Below are positions 1 to 5,136 of a DNA stretch of 5,235 nucleotides, in pieces. Under the pieces are notes generated by a model that did not search any database, was not told where the DNA came from, and saw only the letters and a list, made by a program, of their open reading frames with translations. The position numbers and the translations under genes are program-made. Every line of letters begins with the position of its first letter. Position 1 is the first letter of the stretch. The DNA is taken from contig CALUJT010000161.1 in NCBI GenBank assembly GCA_944321005.1, positions 1 through 5,235 on the forward strand. The letters run 5' to 3'. The stretch comes from an uncultured Atopobiaceae bacterium (GTDB lineage Bacteria > Actinomycetota > Coriobacteriia > Coriobacteriales > Atopobiaceae).

Positions 1-697
1 GAGGCTGCGAGGCGCCCGACAGGCGCATCTCGGCCTTGAGGCGGGCGAGCTCGTCATCGACGGCGGCGCTGTCCGCGGCACCGGAGTACTTCTCGGCGAG
101 CGTCTCGGCGTCGTCCTCGGGCTCGGAGGAGAGCTCGGCCATGGCGTCGGCGGTGTCGAGCATGCGGTCCGCCTTCTCCTCCATGCGGTTGAACGCCTCG
201 ATGGCGCTCTCGGCCTTGTCGGCGCCGGAGGTGTAGCCGGCGACCTTCTCCTGCGTCTTGGCGACGGCCATCTTGGCCTTGATCGTCTCGCGGCGGCTCT
301 TGAGGTCCTCGATGTCGCTCACGAGCTTGTCGTGCATCTGGCGCATCTTGTCGGCGTTGGCCTTGGCGGCGTCGGCCGCCTTCTTGAGCTCGGCACCGGT
401 GGTCTCGAGCTTCTGCTTCTTGGCAAGGAACACGCGGGCGTCGCCCTCGTTGCCGGCCTGGAGCGCCTTCTTGGCGAGGTCCTCCATGCGGGAGACCTCC
501 TCGGCGTTGGCGTCGGCGGCGCGCTTGGTGCGGGCCTCCTCGGCCATGACGCCGGCGGTCTCGCGCTTGACCTCGGCGAGCGACTCCGTGAGGTCCACGA
601 GATACTGGTCGACCATCTTCGCCGGGTCCTCGGCCTTCTCGAGGAGCTCGTTGATGTTGGCCTTCACGATGGTGGTGAAGCGGTCAAGAATTCCCAT
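1..697 (-). CDS. pspA: Phage shock protein A (PspA/IM30 family), C-terminus cut by window edge
   Basis: PspA/IM30 proteins are peripheral inner-membrane proteins that assemble on stressed membranes and help keep them intact. The visible 232 residues begin MGILDRFTTIVKANINELL, the typical N-terminal amphipathic helix, followed by EKAEDPAKMVDQYL, which closely matches the start of PspA proteins as I know them. After this the protein is almost entirely charged and alanine-rich helix (many K, E, A, R, few aromatic residues and no membrane segment), as expected for the long coiled-coil hairpin. The frame is open to base 2 and ends in ...RLSGASQP, so the stop lies outside the window; since the family is usually about 220-235 residues, little should be missing. 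The start at 697 is supported by an AAAGGGA ribosome site on the minus strand. It lies 13 nt after the stop of the TPM-like gene, so the two are almost surely co-transcribed. The family assignment is secure; the exact stress signal is not visible. Confidence 0.93.
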   Translation of the reverse strand, partial: MGILDRFTTIVKANINELLEKAEDPAKMVDQYLVDLTESLAEVKRETAGVMAEEARTKRAADANAEEVSRMEDLAKKALQAGNEGDARVFLAKKQKLETTGAELKKAADAAKANADKMRQMHDKLVSDIEDLKSRRETIKAKMAVAKTQEKVAGYTSGADKAESAIEAFNRMEEKADRMLDTADAMAELSSEPEDDAETLAEKYSGAADSAAVDDELARLKAEMRLSGASQP

Positions 698-710
698 GTC
701 AAATCCCTTT

Positions 711-1826
711 CTAGTCCTTGTCCTCGTACTTGTCCGCGAGGTCTTCCACGTCCTTGTCCCCGAACTTCTCGAGCGGGGTGTTGAGGATGTCCTCCATCCT
801 CTGCCGCTCCTCGTCCTCCTTGGCCTTTCGGCGCTTGACGACGTAGGCGATGACGCCGCCCACGGCTATGACGAGGATCACTCCTCCAACGACGAGCATG
901 GTCGTCTGCCCGCGCTGCTCGTCCTCGGCCGCGGCCATGATGCGCCCCGCGGTCTCGGAGAAGGCGTCGGAGAAGACCTCCTCGTCGGTGTCGGCGTTGT
1001 TGTAGGCGTAGTCGAGCTCGTCGGCGAGGACGTTCACTGCCTCGGAGTCCATGACGGCGGAGGCGGCGGTGCCCACGGTGTAGCCGCAGTTGAACGCGCC
1101 ATTGCCGTCGTCGCAGAAGACCAGGAGGAAGTGCCCCTCGTCCGTGAAGAGCTCGGGGTAGAGGCGCTCGGCCAGGGCGGTGAGCTCCGTGGTGGAAGTG
1201 GACTCGCCGTTGGGCAGGATGTAGACGTAGGGCTGGACGCCCGTCTTCTCGAAGAACTCCTCGAGGCCCCGGGTGAGCCTTCCCGCGTCGTGGATCCAGT
1301 CGCCGTCGGCGTCCGTGTAGTAGTCCGTCTTGGTCACCGCGTCAGCGGGGAGCTTCTCGCGGACGGTGCCCGAGCTCTGGGCGCCCGACGTGACGTAGGC
1401 GGTGTTGCCGTACGCGGGGCCGCCGCAGGTGCTGAGCGATGTGGAGAGCAGGGCGAAGATGAGCGCCACCACCACGATGGCCATGAGGCCGCCGAGGCAA
1501 CCGCCGCACCCGCAGCCGCTGCCGCCCGCGTAGCCCGGGCCCGGGGCAACGGGACGGCCAAAGCCGCCAAAGCCGCCGAATCCTCCGAAGAAGGGGACGT
1601 GTACGTGCGGGCGTGGAGGGGCGAAGCCACCACCTGGGGGAGGGCCGCCCGCGGGCCTGCCGGCGGGTCTTCCGCCAAAGCCGCCAAAGCCGCCAAAGCC
1701 GCCGGAGCGTCCGCCGCTGGGACGCCCGCCGCCCGAGAACCCGCCCGAGCGCCTGCCGCCGCCGGAGAACCCGCCGCTGCGGCCGCCTCCGGAGAAGCCT
1801 CCTCCGCCCCCGCCAGATCTGCCCAT
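711..1826 (-). CDS. Glycine-rich membrane protein with TPM-like (DUF477-type) domain
   Basis: The protein has 371 residues. Residues 1-100 are low complexity: three FSGGGR-type units, then two GGFGGFGGFGG tracts, with Pro and Arg between. A cysteine cluster (CGCGGC, 105-110) comes just before a hydrophobic segment (about 112-131, LMAIVVVALIFALLSTSLST). Residues about 155-298 resemble a TPM domain: a region with WIHDAGRLTRGLEEFFEKTG, then VQPYVYILP, and GHFLLVFCDDGNG further on. A second membrane segment (about 309-330) is followed by KRRK and a charged C-terminal tail. Two membrane spans would place the TPM-like domain outside the cell and both tails inside. TPM-like proteins are found next to pspA in several Gram-positive bacteria, so I infer a role with PspA in envelope stress. 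The start at 1826 has AGAAGGG a few bases upstream on the minus strand. Its membrane topology and TPM assignment come from reading, not from a profile search. Confidence 0.8.
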   Translation of the reverse strand: MGRSGGGGGGFSGGGRSGGFSGGGRRSGGFSGGGRPSGGRSGGFGGFGGFGGRPAGRPAGGPPPGGGFAPPRPHVHVPFFGGFGGFGGFGRPVAPGPGYAGGSGCGCGGCLGGLMAIVVVALIFALLSTSLSTCGGPAYGNTAYVTSGAQSSGTVREKLPADAVTKTDYYTDADGDWIHDAGRLTRGLEEFFEKTGVQPYVYILPNGESTSTTELTALAERLYPELFTDEGHFLLVFCDDGNGAFNCGYTVGTAASAVMDSEAVNVLADELDYAYNNADTDEEVFSDAFSETAGRIMAAAEDEQRGQTTMLVVGGVILVIAVGGVIAYVVKRRKAKEDEERQRMEDILNTPLEKFGDKDVEDLADKYEDKD

Positions 1827-1859
1827 GTCACGCCCTTCTCGCTTCTTTGCCTGCTGTTA

Positions 1860-1865
1860 AGTATG
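1860..1865 (-). promoter_or_regulatory. Possible -10 box for the TPM-like/pspA operon
   Basis: On the minus strand CATACT lies 34 nt before the start codon at 1826, a suitable distance for a sigma70-type -10 element. No convincing -35 hexamer is found at 16-18 nt. A small dyad (CCGA-N2-TCGG) lies just upstream and could bind a regulator. This is weak evidence, offered because the two-gene operon must have a promoter in this gap. Confidence 0.25.
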
Positions 1866-1916
1866 CCCGATTTCGGCTTGCTCCGGCGATGCGAGCCCTC
1901 CGTGCCTTAACCTCGT

Positions 1917-1945
1917 TTGACAGATTGCTCAGGTCAAACTGTCAA
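1917..1945 (+). repeat. REP-like palindrome copy 1 (single, forward)
   Basis: A 29-bp palindrome with left arm TTGACAGATTG, centre CTCAGGT and right arm CAAACTGTCAA. It differs from the consensus at one base of the left arm (A for T), which leaves one mismatch in an 11-bp stem. It lies in the gap between the DUF1893 gene and the TPM-like gene, outside any coding region, and stands alone rather than in a pair. The orientation is given by the asymmetric centre. Confidence 0.88.
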
Positions 1946-1971
1946 TCCAGCTGACGGCCGGCACGCCGAGA

Positions 1972-2027
1972 AAGAGCTTCTGCCAGAAAGCGCGACCGTG
2001 AAGCCGCGTTTTCTGGCAGAAGCTCTT
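1972..2027 (-). terminator. Long hairpin downstream of the DUF1893 gene, probable terminator
   Basis: Two 23-nt arms (1972-1994 and 2005-2027) pair with only one G-U wobble around a 10-nt loop. Each arm contains the quasi-palindrome TTCTGCCAGAA. On the minus strand the stem begins 43 nt after the DUF1893 stop codon, ends in CTCTT and is followed by TCTC, so it can serve as a terminator for that gene, though the U-run is poor. The length and near-perfection are more than a terminator needs, so it may instead be a small mobile palindrome or a remnant of one. The inverted repeat itself is certain; its function is inferred. Confidence 0.6.
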
Positions 2028-2070
2028 ATTGGGTGATTCCGGGCGATTCGGGTGCGGTGAGGCGCACGTG

Positions 2071-2505
2071 CTAGACGCCGAGCGCCATCTGGCGCGCGCG
2101 GTCCATCAGGACGCCCACGGCCTCGTAGGGCTCCCAGACGTTGGTGACGGAGGAGTCCATGGGGCACTGGCCGGTCTTGGCCCTGTTCTGAATGTGGCGT
2201 ACGAGCGTGTCGTAGCTCGTGGCGATGCCGGAGGCGAGAAGGACGGCGCGCCCGGTCCAGGACATGACGTGGGAGAAGACGGCCTCGGGCCCGAGCACGG
2301 CGTAGAGGAGCGCCGGCGCCTTGCCCACGATCTTGTCGGCGACCGCGAAGCCGCGGAGGCTGCGGCCCTCCTTGATCATCTTGAGGAGGGGCTTCACCCC
2401 GCGCTCGTGGCAGACGTGAATCTCGTCTCCGCGCACGGCGACGAGCGTGGCGTCCCTGTTGGCGATCAGCAGGGCTCGGGCGAGGTCGAGGTCGGTGGCA
2501 TCCAT
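2071..2505 (-). CDS. DUF1893 family protein
   Basis: The 144-residue protein matches the DUF1893 family throughout. Conserved blocks visible are RGVKPLL (36-41 region), SLRGFAVADKIVGKAPALLY (49-68) with the DK-x2-GKA core, and a C-terminal CPMDSSVTNVWEPYEAV segment (114-130) containing the family's CPM motif. To my knowledge a Thermotoga member (TM1506) has been solved and has a cytidine-deaminase-like fold, but no reaction is established, so no activity is assigned here. It is a soluble protein with no signal peptide or membrane segment. The ATG at 2505 is chosen because GGGAGG precedes it by 9 nt and because the family begins near this point; an in-frame ATG 25 codons upstream would place the likely promoter inside the gene. 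It appears to be a single-gene unit, with its own promoter (2550-2577) and a hairpin after its stop. Confidence 0.87.
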   Translation of the reverse strand: MDATDLDLARALLIANRDATLVAVRGDEIHVCHERGVKPLLKMIKEGRSLRGFAVADKIVGKAPALLYAVLGPEAVFSHVMSWTGRAVLLASGIATSYDTLVRHIQNRAKTGQCPMDSSVTNVWEPYEAVGVLMDRARQMALGV

Positions 2506-2549
2506 GTCTTCAATCCTCCCAGCCGTCGGGTGAATTTCAGTCAGCGGGT

Positions 2550-2577
2550 ACTCTACCACATCCCCCGAGGGCGGCAA
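2550..2577 (-). promoter_or_regulatory. Probable sigma70-type promoter of the DUF1893 gene
   Basis: On the minus strand TTGCCG (2577-2572) and TAGAGT (2555-2550) are separated by 16 nt, each matching 4 of 6 consensus positions. The -10 box is 44 nt before the start codon at 2505, giving a short leader that contains the GGGAGG ribosome site. Confidence 0.45.
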
Positions 2578-2604
2578 CACCGCTCGCCGAAATCGATATC
2601 ACGC

Positions 2605-2645
2605 CGCATGTTGACAGTTTGCTCAGGTCAAACTGTCAACATGCG
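2605..2645 (+). repeat. REP-like palindrome copy 2 (forward), with extended arms
   Basis: The 29-bp core at 2611-2639 is an exact copy of the consensus: 11-bp arms, centre CTCAGGT. Here the pairing continues beyond the core, because CGCATG precedes it and CATGCG follows it, giving 17-bp perfect arms and a 7-nt loop. The flanking bases also form a direct CATG...CATG repeat, which could be chance, a small target duplication, or compensatory drift. It lies between the LarA-family and DUF1893 genes and forms an inverted pair with copy 3. Confidence 0.92.
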
Positions 2646-2653
2646 TGCTGAAA

Positions 2654-2688
2654 GGGTTGACAGTTTGACCTGAGCAAACTGTCAACCC
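2654..2688 (-). repeat. REP-like palindrome copy 3 (inverted), with extended arms
   Basis: The core at 2657-2685 is the exact reverse complement of copy 2, with centre ACCTGAG on the plus strand. Flanking GGG and CCC lengthen the stem to 14 bp. The cores of copies 2 and 3 are 17 nt apart, so the pair is also a larger 29-bp perfect inverted repeat, the layout called a BIME in REP systems. In the direction of the LarA-family gene it lies downstream of the stop, where it may affect transcript stability or termination. Confidence 0.92.
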
Positions 2689-2724
2689 CGTCAACGAGAA
2701 CGGGGCGCGCCCGGCTTGCCGCCA

Positions 2725-2758
2725 GACGCTCCCCGCTATGTCGTGTATTGCGGGCGTC
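2725..2758 (-). terminator. Weak hairpin just after the LarA-family stop codon
   Basis: GACG and CCCGC (2725-2736, with a 3-nt bulge) pair with GCGGG and CGTC (2750-2758) around a 13-nt loop. It begins 8 nt beyond the stop codon of the LarA-family gene. There is no U-run, so this is at best a poor terminator; the palindrome pair at 2605-2688 may do this work instead. Confidence 0.25.
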
Positions 2759-2765
2759 CCGAGCG

Positions 2766-4027
2766 CTAGATGATGACGGGCGTCACAACGTTGTCCTTCT
2801 CGTCAAACTCGAGGGGCGCGGGCTCGTCGAGCGCCTCCACGCCGGGGTACTTGCCCGCCCTGACGTCCTCGTAGTACGCGGCGGACAGCATGATCTGCCC
2901 GATGTGCAGGCTGTTGGCGATGCGCACCATGCGCACGGGCTTGCCCTCGATGCCGTTGCAGGTGCGGATGCAGAGCTGGATGGCCTCCTTGTCCGTGGCC
3001 ACGACGCAGGGGATGCACGCGCTCTTGAGGACGGTGGAGGTGAGGCAGTTGGGGTACATGGCCTCGATGTCCATCACGTCGAAGATCTTGGAGGTGATGG
3101 CGCTCGCCAGGCCCACGCCCAATGCGTTTCCGTGGGAGATCTCGGAGAGGTTCAGGAACGCGGTGCGCTGGACCTGGATGCCGCCGTGCGCGTACTCGGT
3201 GGAGAACGTTCCGGTGATGTTGGGGTCGACGCCGGTGCCGGAGTAGTTCTTGCCGATCTCGTCCACCACGAGGACGTCGCCCTCGCCCACGATGAGGGAC
3301 GGCATGTTGGCCTTGGCTACCTCCAGGAGCTCGGCCTCGCGCTTGAGGATGTTCTCGGGGAGGATGGCCTCGATCATCGCGGTCTCGTCATAGGCGTTCT
3401 CGATGCAGGGGATGGCAAAGAGGATCGGCGCCTTCTCGAGGACCACCTCGGCCATGGTGGGGATGTTCTGTCCGATCTTTCCCATGCCGTCGGAGTGGAC
3501 GGTCTGCGCGCCCACCTGCTTGCCCAGGCCGACGGTCATCATCTTGCACGGGCCGGACTCGTGCGTGCCGCGGAAGGCGTTGTGCGGCTTCAGGCGGCAG
3601 GAGACGATGATGCCGTCGGACTCGTACGCGTTCTTGTCGAGAACAACGCGCTTGCCCAGGCTCGAGGTGCCGAGCTCCACGACCTCCATCGAGCTCTTGA
3701 TGGGGCAGCCCCTTCGTCGTCCCCGCCATGGGAAGCCACGGCGGGGACGACGAAGGGGCTGGCCCCGCGCCTCTTGACGGCGTCCACCACGGCCCTGGTG
3801 ATGACGTCGACGTTGCGGATGCCGCGGCTGCCGGCGGTGATGGCGATGCTCATGCCGGGCTTGATCTTCTCGGAGAACTGCGGCTGCGCGATCTGCGCCT
3901 CCACGATGCCCGGGATCTCCTCGGCGGAGATGCTCTCGCGCGGGAACGTCTGGCGCGCGTGGAACATCTCGGGAATCTCCACGCCTGCGAGCAGCTTGGA
4001 TACGGTACCGCCCTTGGTGACCTTCAT
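2766..4027 (-). pseudogene. LarA/DUF2088-family nickel-pincer isomerase, frameshifted
   Basis: LarA proteins are cytoplasmic racemases/epimerases of 2-hydroxy acids that use a nickel pincer cofactor; substrates vary between subgroups, so lactate is not claimed. The first frame (start 4027) gives MKVTKGGTVSKLLAGVEIPEM through GASPFVVPAVASHGG, with the conserved SHGG at residues 99-102. The frame then shifts at the hairpin 3706-3761 and ends in a nonsense tail at 3590. The second frame resumes at GCPIKSSMEVVELG (about 3714) and runs to the stop at 2766 (...DNVVTPVII). It keeps a Lys and a His 16 residues apart (ESGPCK ... AQTVH), the spacing of the cofactor-binding Lys184 and nickel-binding His200 of Lactobacillus LarA. 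About 20 residues normally lie between SHGG and GCPI; here 11 nt remain, so roughly 49 nt are lost. Restoring them gives about 436 residues, the usual family size. The start has AGGAGG 5 nt upstream; a GTG at 4084 is unlikely because the promoter lies inside that extension. Confidence 0.85.
3706..3761. repeat. 22-bp-arm inverted repeat at the frameshift in the LarA-family gene
   Basis: Arms 3706-3727 and 3740-3761 are perfect reverse complements (22 bp). The 12-nt middle adds an inner TGG/CCA pairing with a 4-nt loop, and three outer G-C pairs (3702-3704 with 3763-3765) follow one G-G mismatch. On the minus strand the first arm codes the normal family residues SPFVVPA; the second arm is an inverted copy of the same DNA and codes nothing recognisable. 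This is the point where the LarA frame is broken. Confidence 0.95.
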
Positions 4028-4062
4028 GGCGGCCTCCTGGTTGTCTGGGTAGCGATAGCCAA

Positions 4063-4091
4063 ATGATACGAGCTCCGTTGTCACCGCCCAA
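4063..4091 (-). promoter_or_regulatory. Probable sigma70-type promoter of the LarA-family gene
   Basis: On the minus strand TTGGGC (4091-4086) and TATCAT (4068-4063) are 17 nt apart; the -10 matches 5 of 6 consensus bases. The -10 box ends 36 nt before the start codon at 4027. A REP-like palindrome begins 28 nt farther upstream, so its insertion or use could influence this promoter. Confidence 0.5.
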
Positions 4092-4118
4092 TGGTATGCG
4101 TGACAAAAGGGGCGGGAT

Positions 4119-4147
4119 TTGACAGTTTGCTCAGGTCAAACTGTCAA
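4119..4147 (+). repeat. REP-like palindrome copy 4 (forward), upstream flank of the RAYT gene
   Basis: An exact 29-bp consensus copy: TTGACAGTTTG, centre CTCAGGT, CAAACTGTCAA. The stem is not extended by neighbouring bases. It marks the change from GC-rich LarA promoter DNA to the AT-rich leader of the transposase gene, and with the inverted copy at 5033 it brackets that gene. Confidence 0.93.
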
Positions 4148-4207
4148 CATTACACGTATCTATCAGATAACTAGCAACAAACATACCTAAGAAAAAATAA
4201 AGCAAAA

Positions 4208-4217
4208 AGTATATACT
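4208..4217 (+). promoter_or_regulatory. Possible promoter (-10) of the RAYT gene
   Basis: The self-complementary sequence AGTATATACT contains TATACT (4212-4217), a good -10 hexamer 42 nt before the ATG at 4260. No fair -35 is found 16-18 nt upstream; that stretch is A-rich (AAGAAAAAATAA). The 4150-4220 region is strikingly AT-rich compared with the rest of the window. The perfect palindrome over the -10 box might also be an operator. Confidence 0.4.
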
Positions 4218-4246
4218 AGTGATGAACTCGAGACAGGTCGTAGCGG

Positions 4247-4251
4247 GGAGG
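4247..4251 (+). promoter_or_regulatory. Ribosome binding site deciding the RAYT start
   Basis: GGAGG lies 8 nt before the ATG at 4260 but only 2 nt before the ATG at 4254. The spacing favours 4260, although the earlier ATG (two codons longer) is possible. Confidence 0.6.
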
Positions 4252-4259
4252 GGATGACG

Positions 4260-5027
4260 ATGGGCGGCAGGAGGAGAGCGACGGCGGAATCCGGGCTGTA
4301 CCATGTTGTGACGAGGGGAAACGGTCGGCAGATCCTCTTTGAGGATGATCGTGATCGCAGGTTCTTCTTGGAGACCCTTGGCGGGGAGTTGCCCAAGAGG
4401 TCGGTGAGCATCATCGCGTGGTGCCTGATGGAGAATCACGTGCACCTGGTTCTTGAGGACTGCTCGGATGGTCTTGAGAGCCTGAGTGAGGCAATGCGCG
4501 TCCTCCTGGCAACGTATGCCCGTCGCTTCAACGGTAGAGGCGGGCACGTTGGCCACGTGTTTCAGGCTAGGTTCTCAAGCACACCCATTGAGGATGAGCG
4601 TCACTTGTTGGCCACTGTGCGCTACGTGCACCTCAATCCCGAGCGGGCGGGAATATGCTCTGCCGAGAAGTACGAGTGGAGCAGCTACGCAGAGTATGTC
4701 GGGTGTCCGGGGATCTGCAGCACGGGTCTTGTGCTCGACCTGGTGGGAGGACGGGAGGGTTTTGTCGAATTCTGCCGCGAGAGCTGCTCGAGCGACCTGC
4801 CGGTCGATTATCGCCCTCCCCGAGCTTCCGCGGACGAGCTCCTTATGTTTGCGCGTGGCGTTCTTGCTGATGCGGGGTTTGGATCTCCGGAGAGTGTGAA
4901 ATCGCTTCCCAAGGGCGAGAGAGATGCGGCGCTGCGAGTCATGAGCGCAGCCGGGATGTCTATCAGGGAGATTGAGCGGATGACCGGAGTTGGGCGAGGG
5001 ACGGTTTATGGCGTGGTGAGATCCTGA
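4260..5027 (+). CDS. REP-associated tyrosine transposase (RAYT), Y1/HUH (IS200-like TnpA) family
   Basis: The 255-residue protein belongs to the single-tyrosine HUH transposases, which cut and join single-stranded DNA at hairpins; RAYTs are domesticated members tied to REP palindromes. Visible motifs are YHVVTRGNGRQILFED near the N-terminus, WCLMENHVHLVLE with the metal-binding His-Val-His pair (residues 60-62), and RYVHLNPERAG with the likely nucleophile Tyr122. All catalytic residues expected are present and the frame is intact. After the Y1 domain there is a C-terminal region ending in GMSIREIERMTGVGRGTVY (about 233-251), which reads as a helix-turn-helix and may add DNA-binding specificity. 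The gene runs opposite to all its neighbours, uses more A/T-ending codons than they do, and has an AT-rich leader, suggesting acquisition. Palindromes 4 and 5 bracket it in opposite orientation, the second starting 5 nt after the stop. No partner TnpB or second transposase gene is present. Confidence 0.9.
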   Translation: MGGRRRATAESGLYHVVTRGNGRQILFEDDRDRRFFLETLGGELPKRSVSIIAWCLMENHVHLVLEDCSDGLESLSEAMRVLLATYARRFNGRGGHVGHVFQARFSSTPIEDERHLLATVRYVHLNPERAGICSAEKYEWSSYAEYVGCPGICSTGLVLDLVGGREGFVEFCRESCSSDLPVDYRPPRASADELLMFARGVLADAGFGSPESVKSLPKGERDAALRVMSAAGMSIREIERMTGVGRGTVYGVVRS

Positions 5028-5032
5028 CAGCT

Positions 5033-5061
5033 TTGACTGTTTGACCTGAGCAAATTGTCAA
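5033..5061 (-). repeat. REP-like palindrome copy 5 (inverted, diverged), downstream flank of the RAYT gene
   Basis: The arms are TTGACTGTTTG and CAAATTGTCAA around the inverted centre ACCTGAG. It differs from the consensus at two arm positions, giving one mismatch and one G-U pair in the stem. It starts 5 nt after the RAYT stop codon and lies between the convergent ends of that gene and the GGGtGRT-like gene. Confidence 0.88.
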
Positions 5062-5070
5062 CCCTGCCAC

Positions 5071-5102
5071 GAAGAAGGGCCGCCACCCGAGGGTGACGGC
5101 CC
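5071..5102 (-). terminator. Rho-independent-type terminator of the GGGtGRT-like gene
   Basis: A 12-bp GC-rich stem (5077-5088 with 5091-5102, one G-U pair, tight turn) lies 34 nt after the stop codon on the minus strand and is followed by CTTCTT. The U-run is interrupted but the stem is strong and the position is right for termination. It also faces the end of the RAYT gene, so it could stop read-through from that side. Confidence 0.7.
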
Positions 5103-5136
5103 TGTGCCAAACGAACCTGGCGTCAGCGGCGCGGCG

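Noticed and set aside
1563..1705. Tandem GCCGCCAAA-type repeats as a regulatory or recombination element
   Set aside because: They simply code the GGFGGFGG tracts of the TPM-like protein on the minus strand.
258..1910. A 550-codon open frame on the plus strand
   Set aside because: It is antisense to pspA and the TPM-like gene. High GC removes stop codons on the opposite strand, and the translation is low-complexity with no family resemblance.
2029..2673. A 214-codon open frame on the plus strand running across the DUF1893 gene and two palindromes
   Set aside because: It is antisense to a clearly conserved gene and reads through the REP-like repeats, so it is a compositional artefact.
1917..2685. 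The repeated palindromes as a CRISPR array
   Set aside because: The spacing is irregular (tens to over a thousand bases), orientation alternates, genes lie between copies, and no cas gene is present.
2748..4052. A 434-codon open frame on the plus strand
   Set aside because: It is the antisense shadow of the LarA-family gene, rich in His, Asp, Gly, Val and Leu, and has no recognisable domain.
3590..4084. Programmed ribosomal frameshifting in the LarA-family gene
   Set aside because: No slippery heptamer is seen at the break, the conserved segment between SHGG and GCPI is absent rather than moved to another frame, and the inverted copy explains the break directly.
4119..4147. The TTGACA ends of the palindromes as -35 promoter boxes
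   Set aside because: The hexamers at the two ends are 17 nt apart, but the second is TGTCAA, not a -10 box, and no fitting TATAAT-like sequence follows any copy at the right spacing.
4119..5061. A complete IS200/IS605 insertion sequence
   Set aside because: The ends are inverted copies of one palindrome rather than the distinct left and right hairpins of IS200/IS605, there is no tnpB, and isolated copies of the palindrome occur elsewhere, which fits REP/RAYT better.
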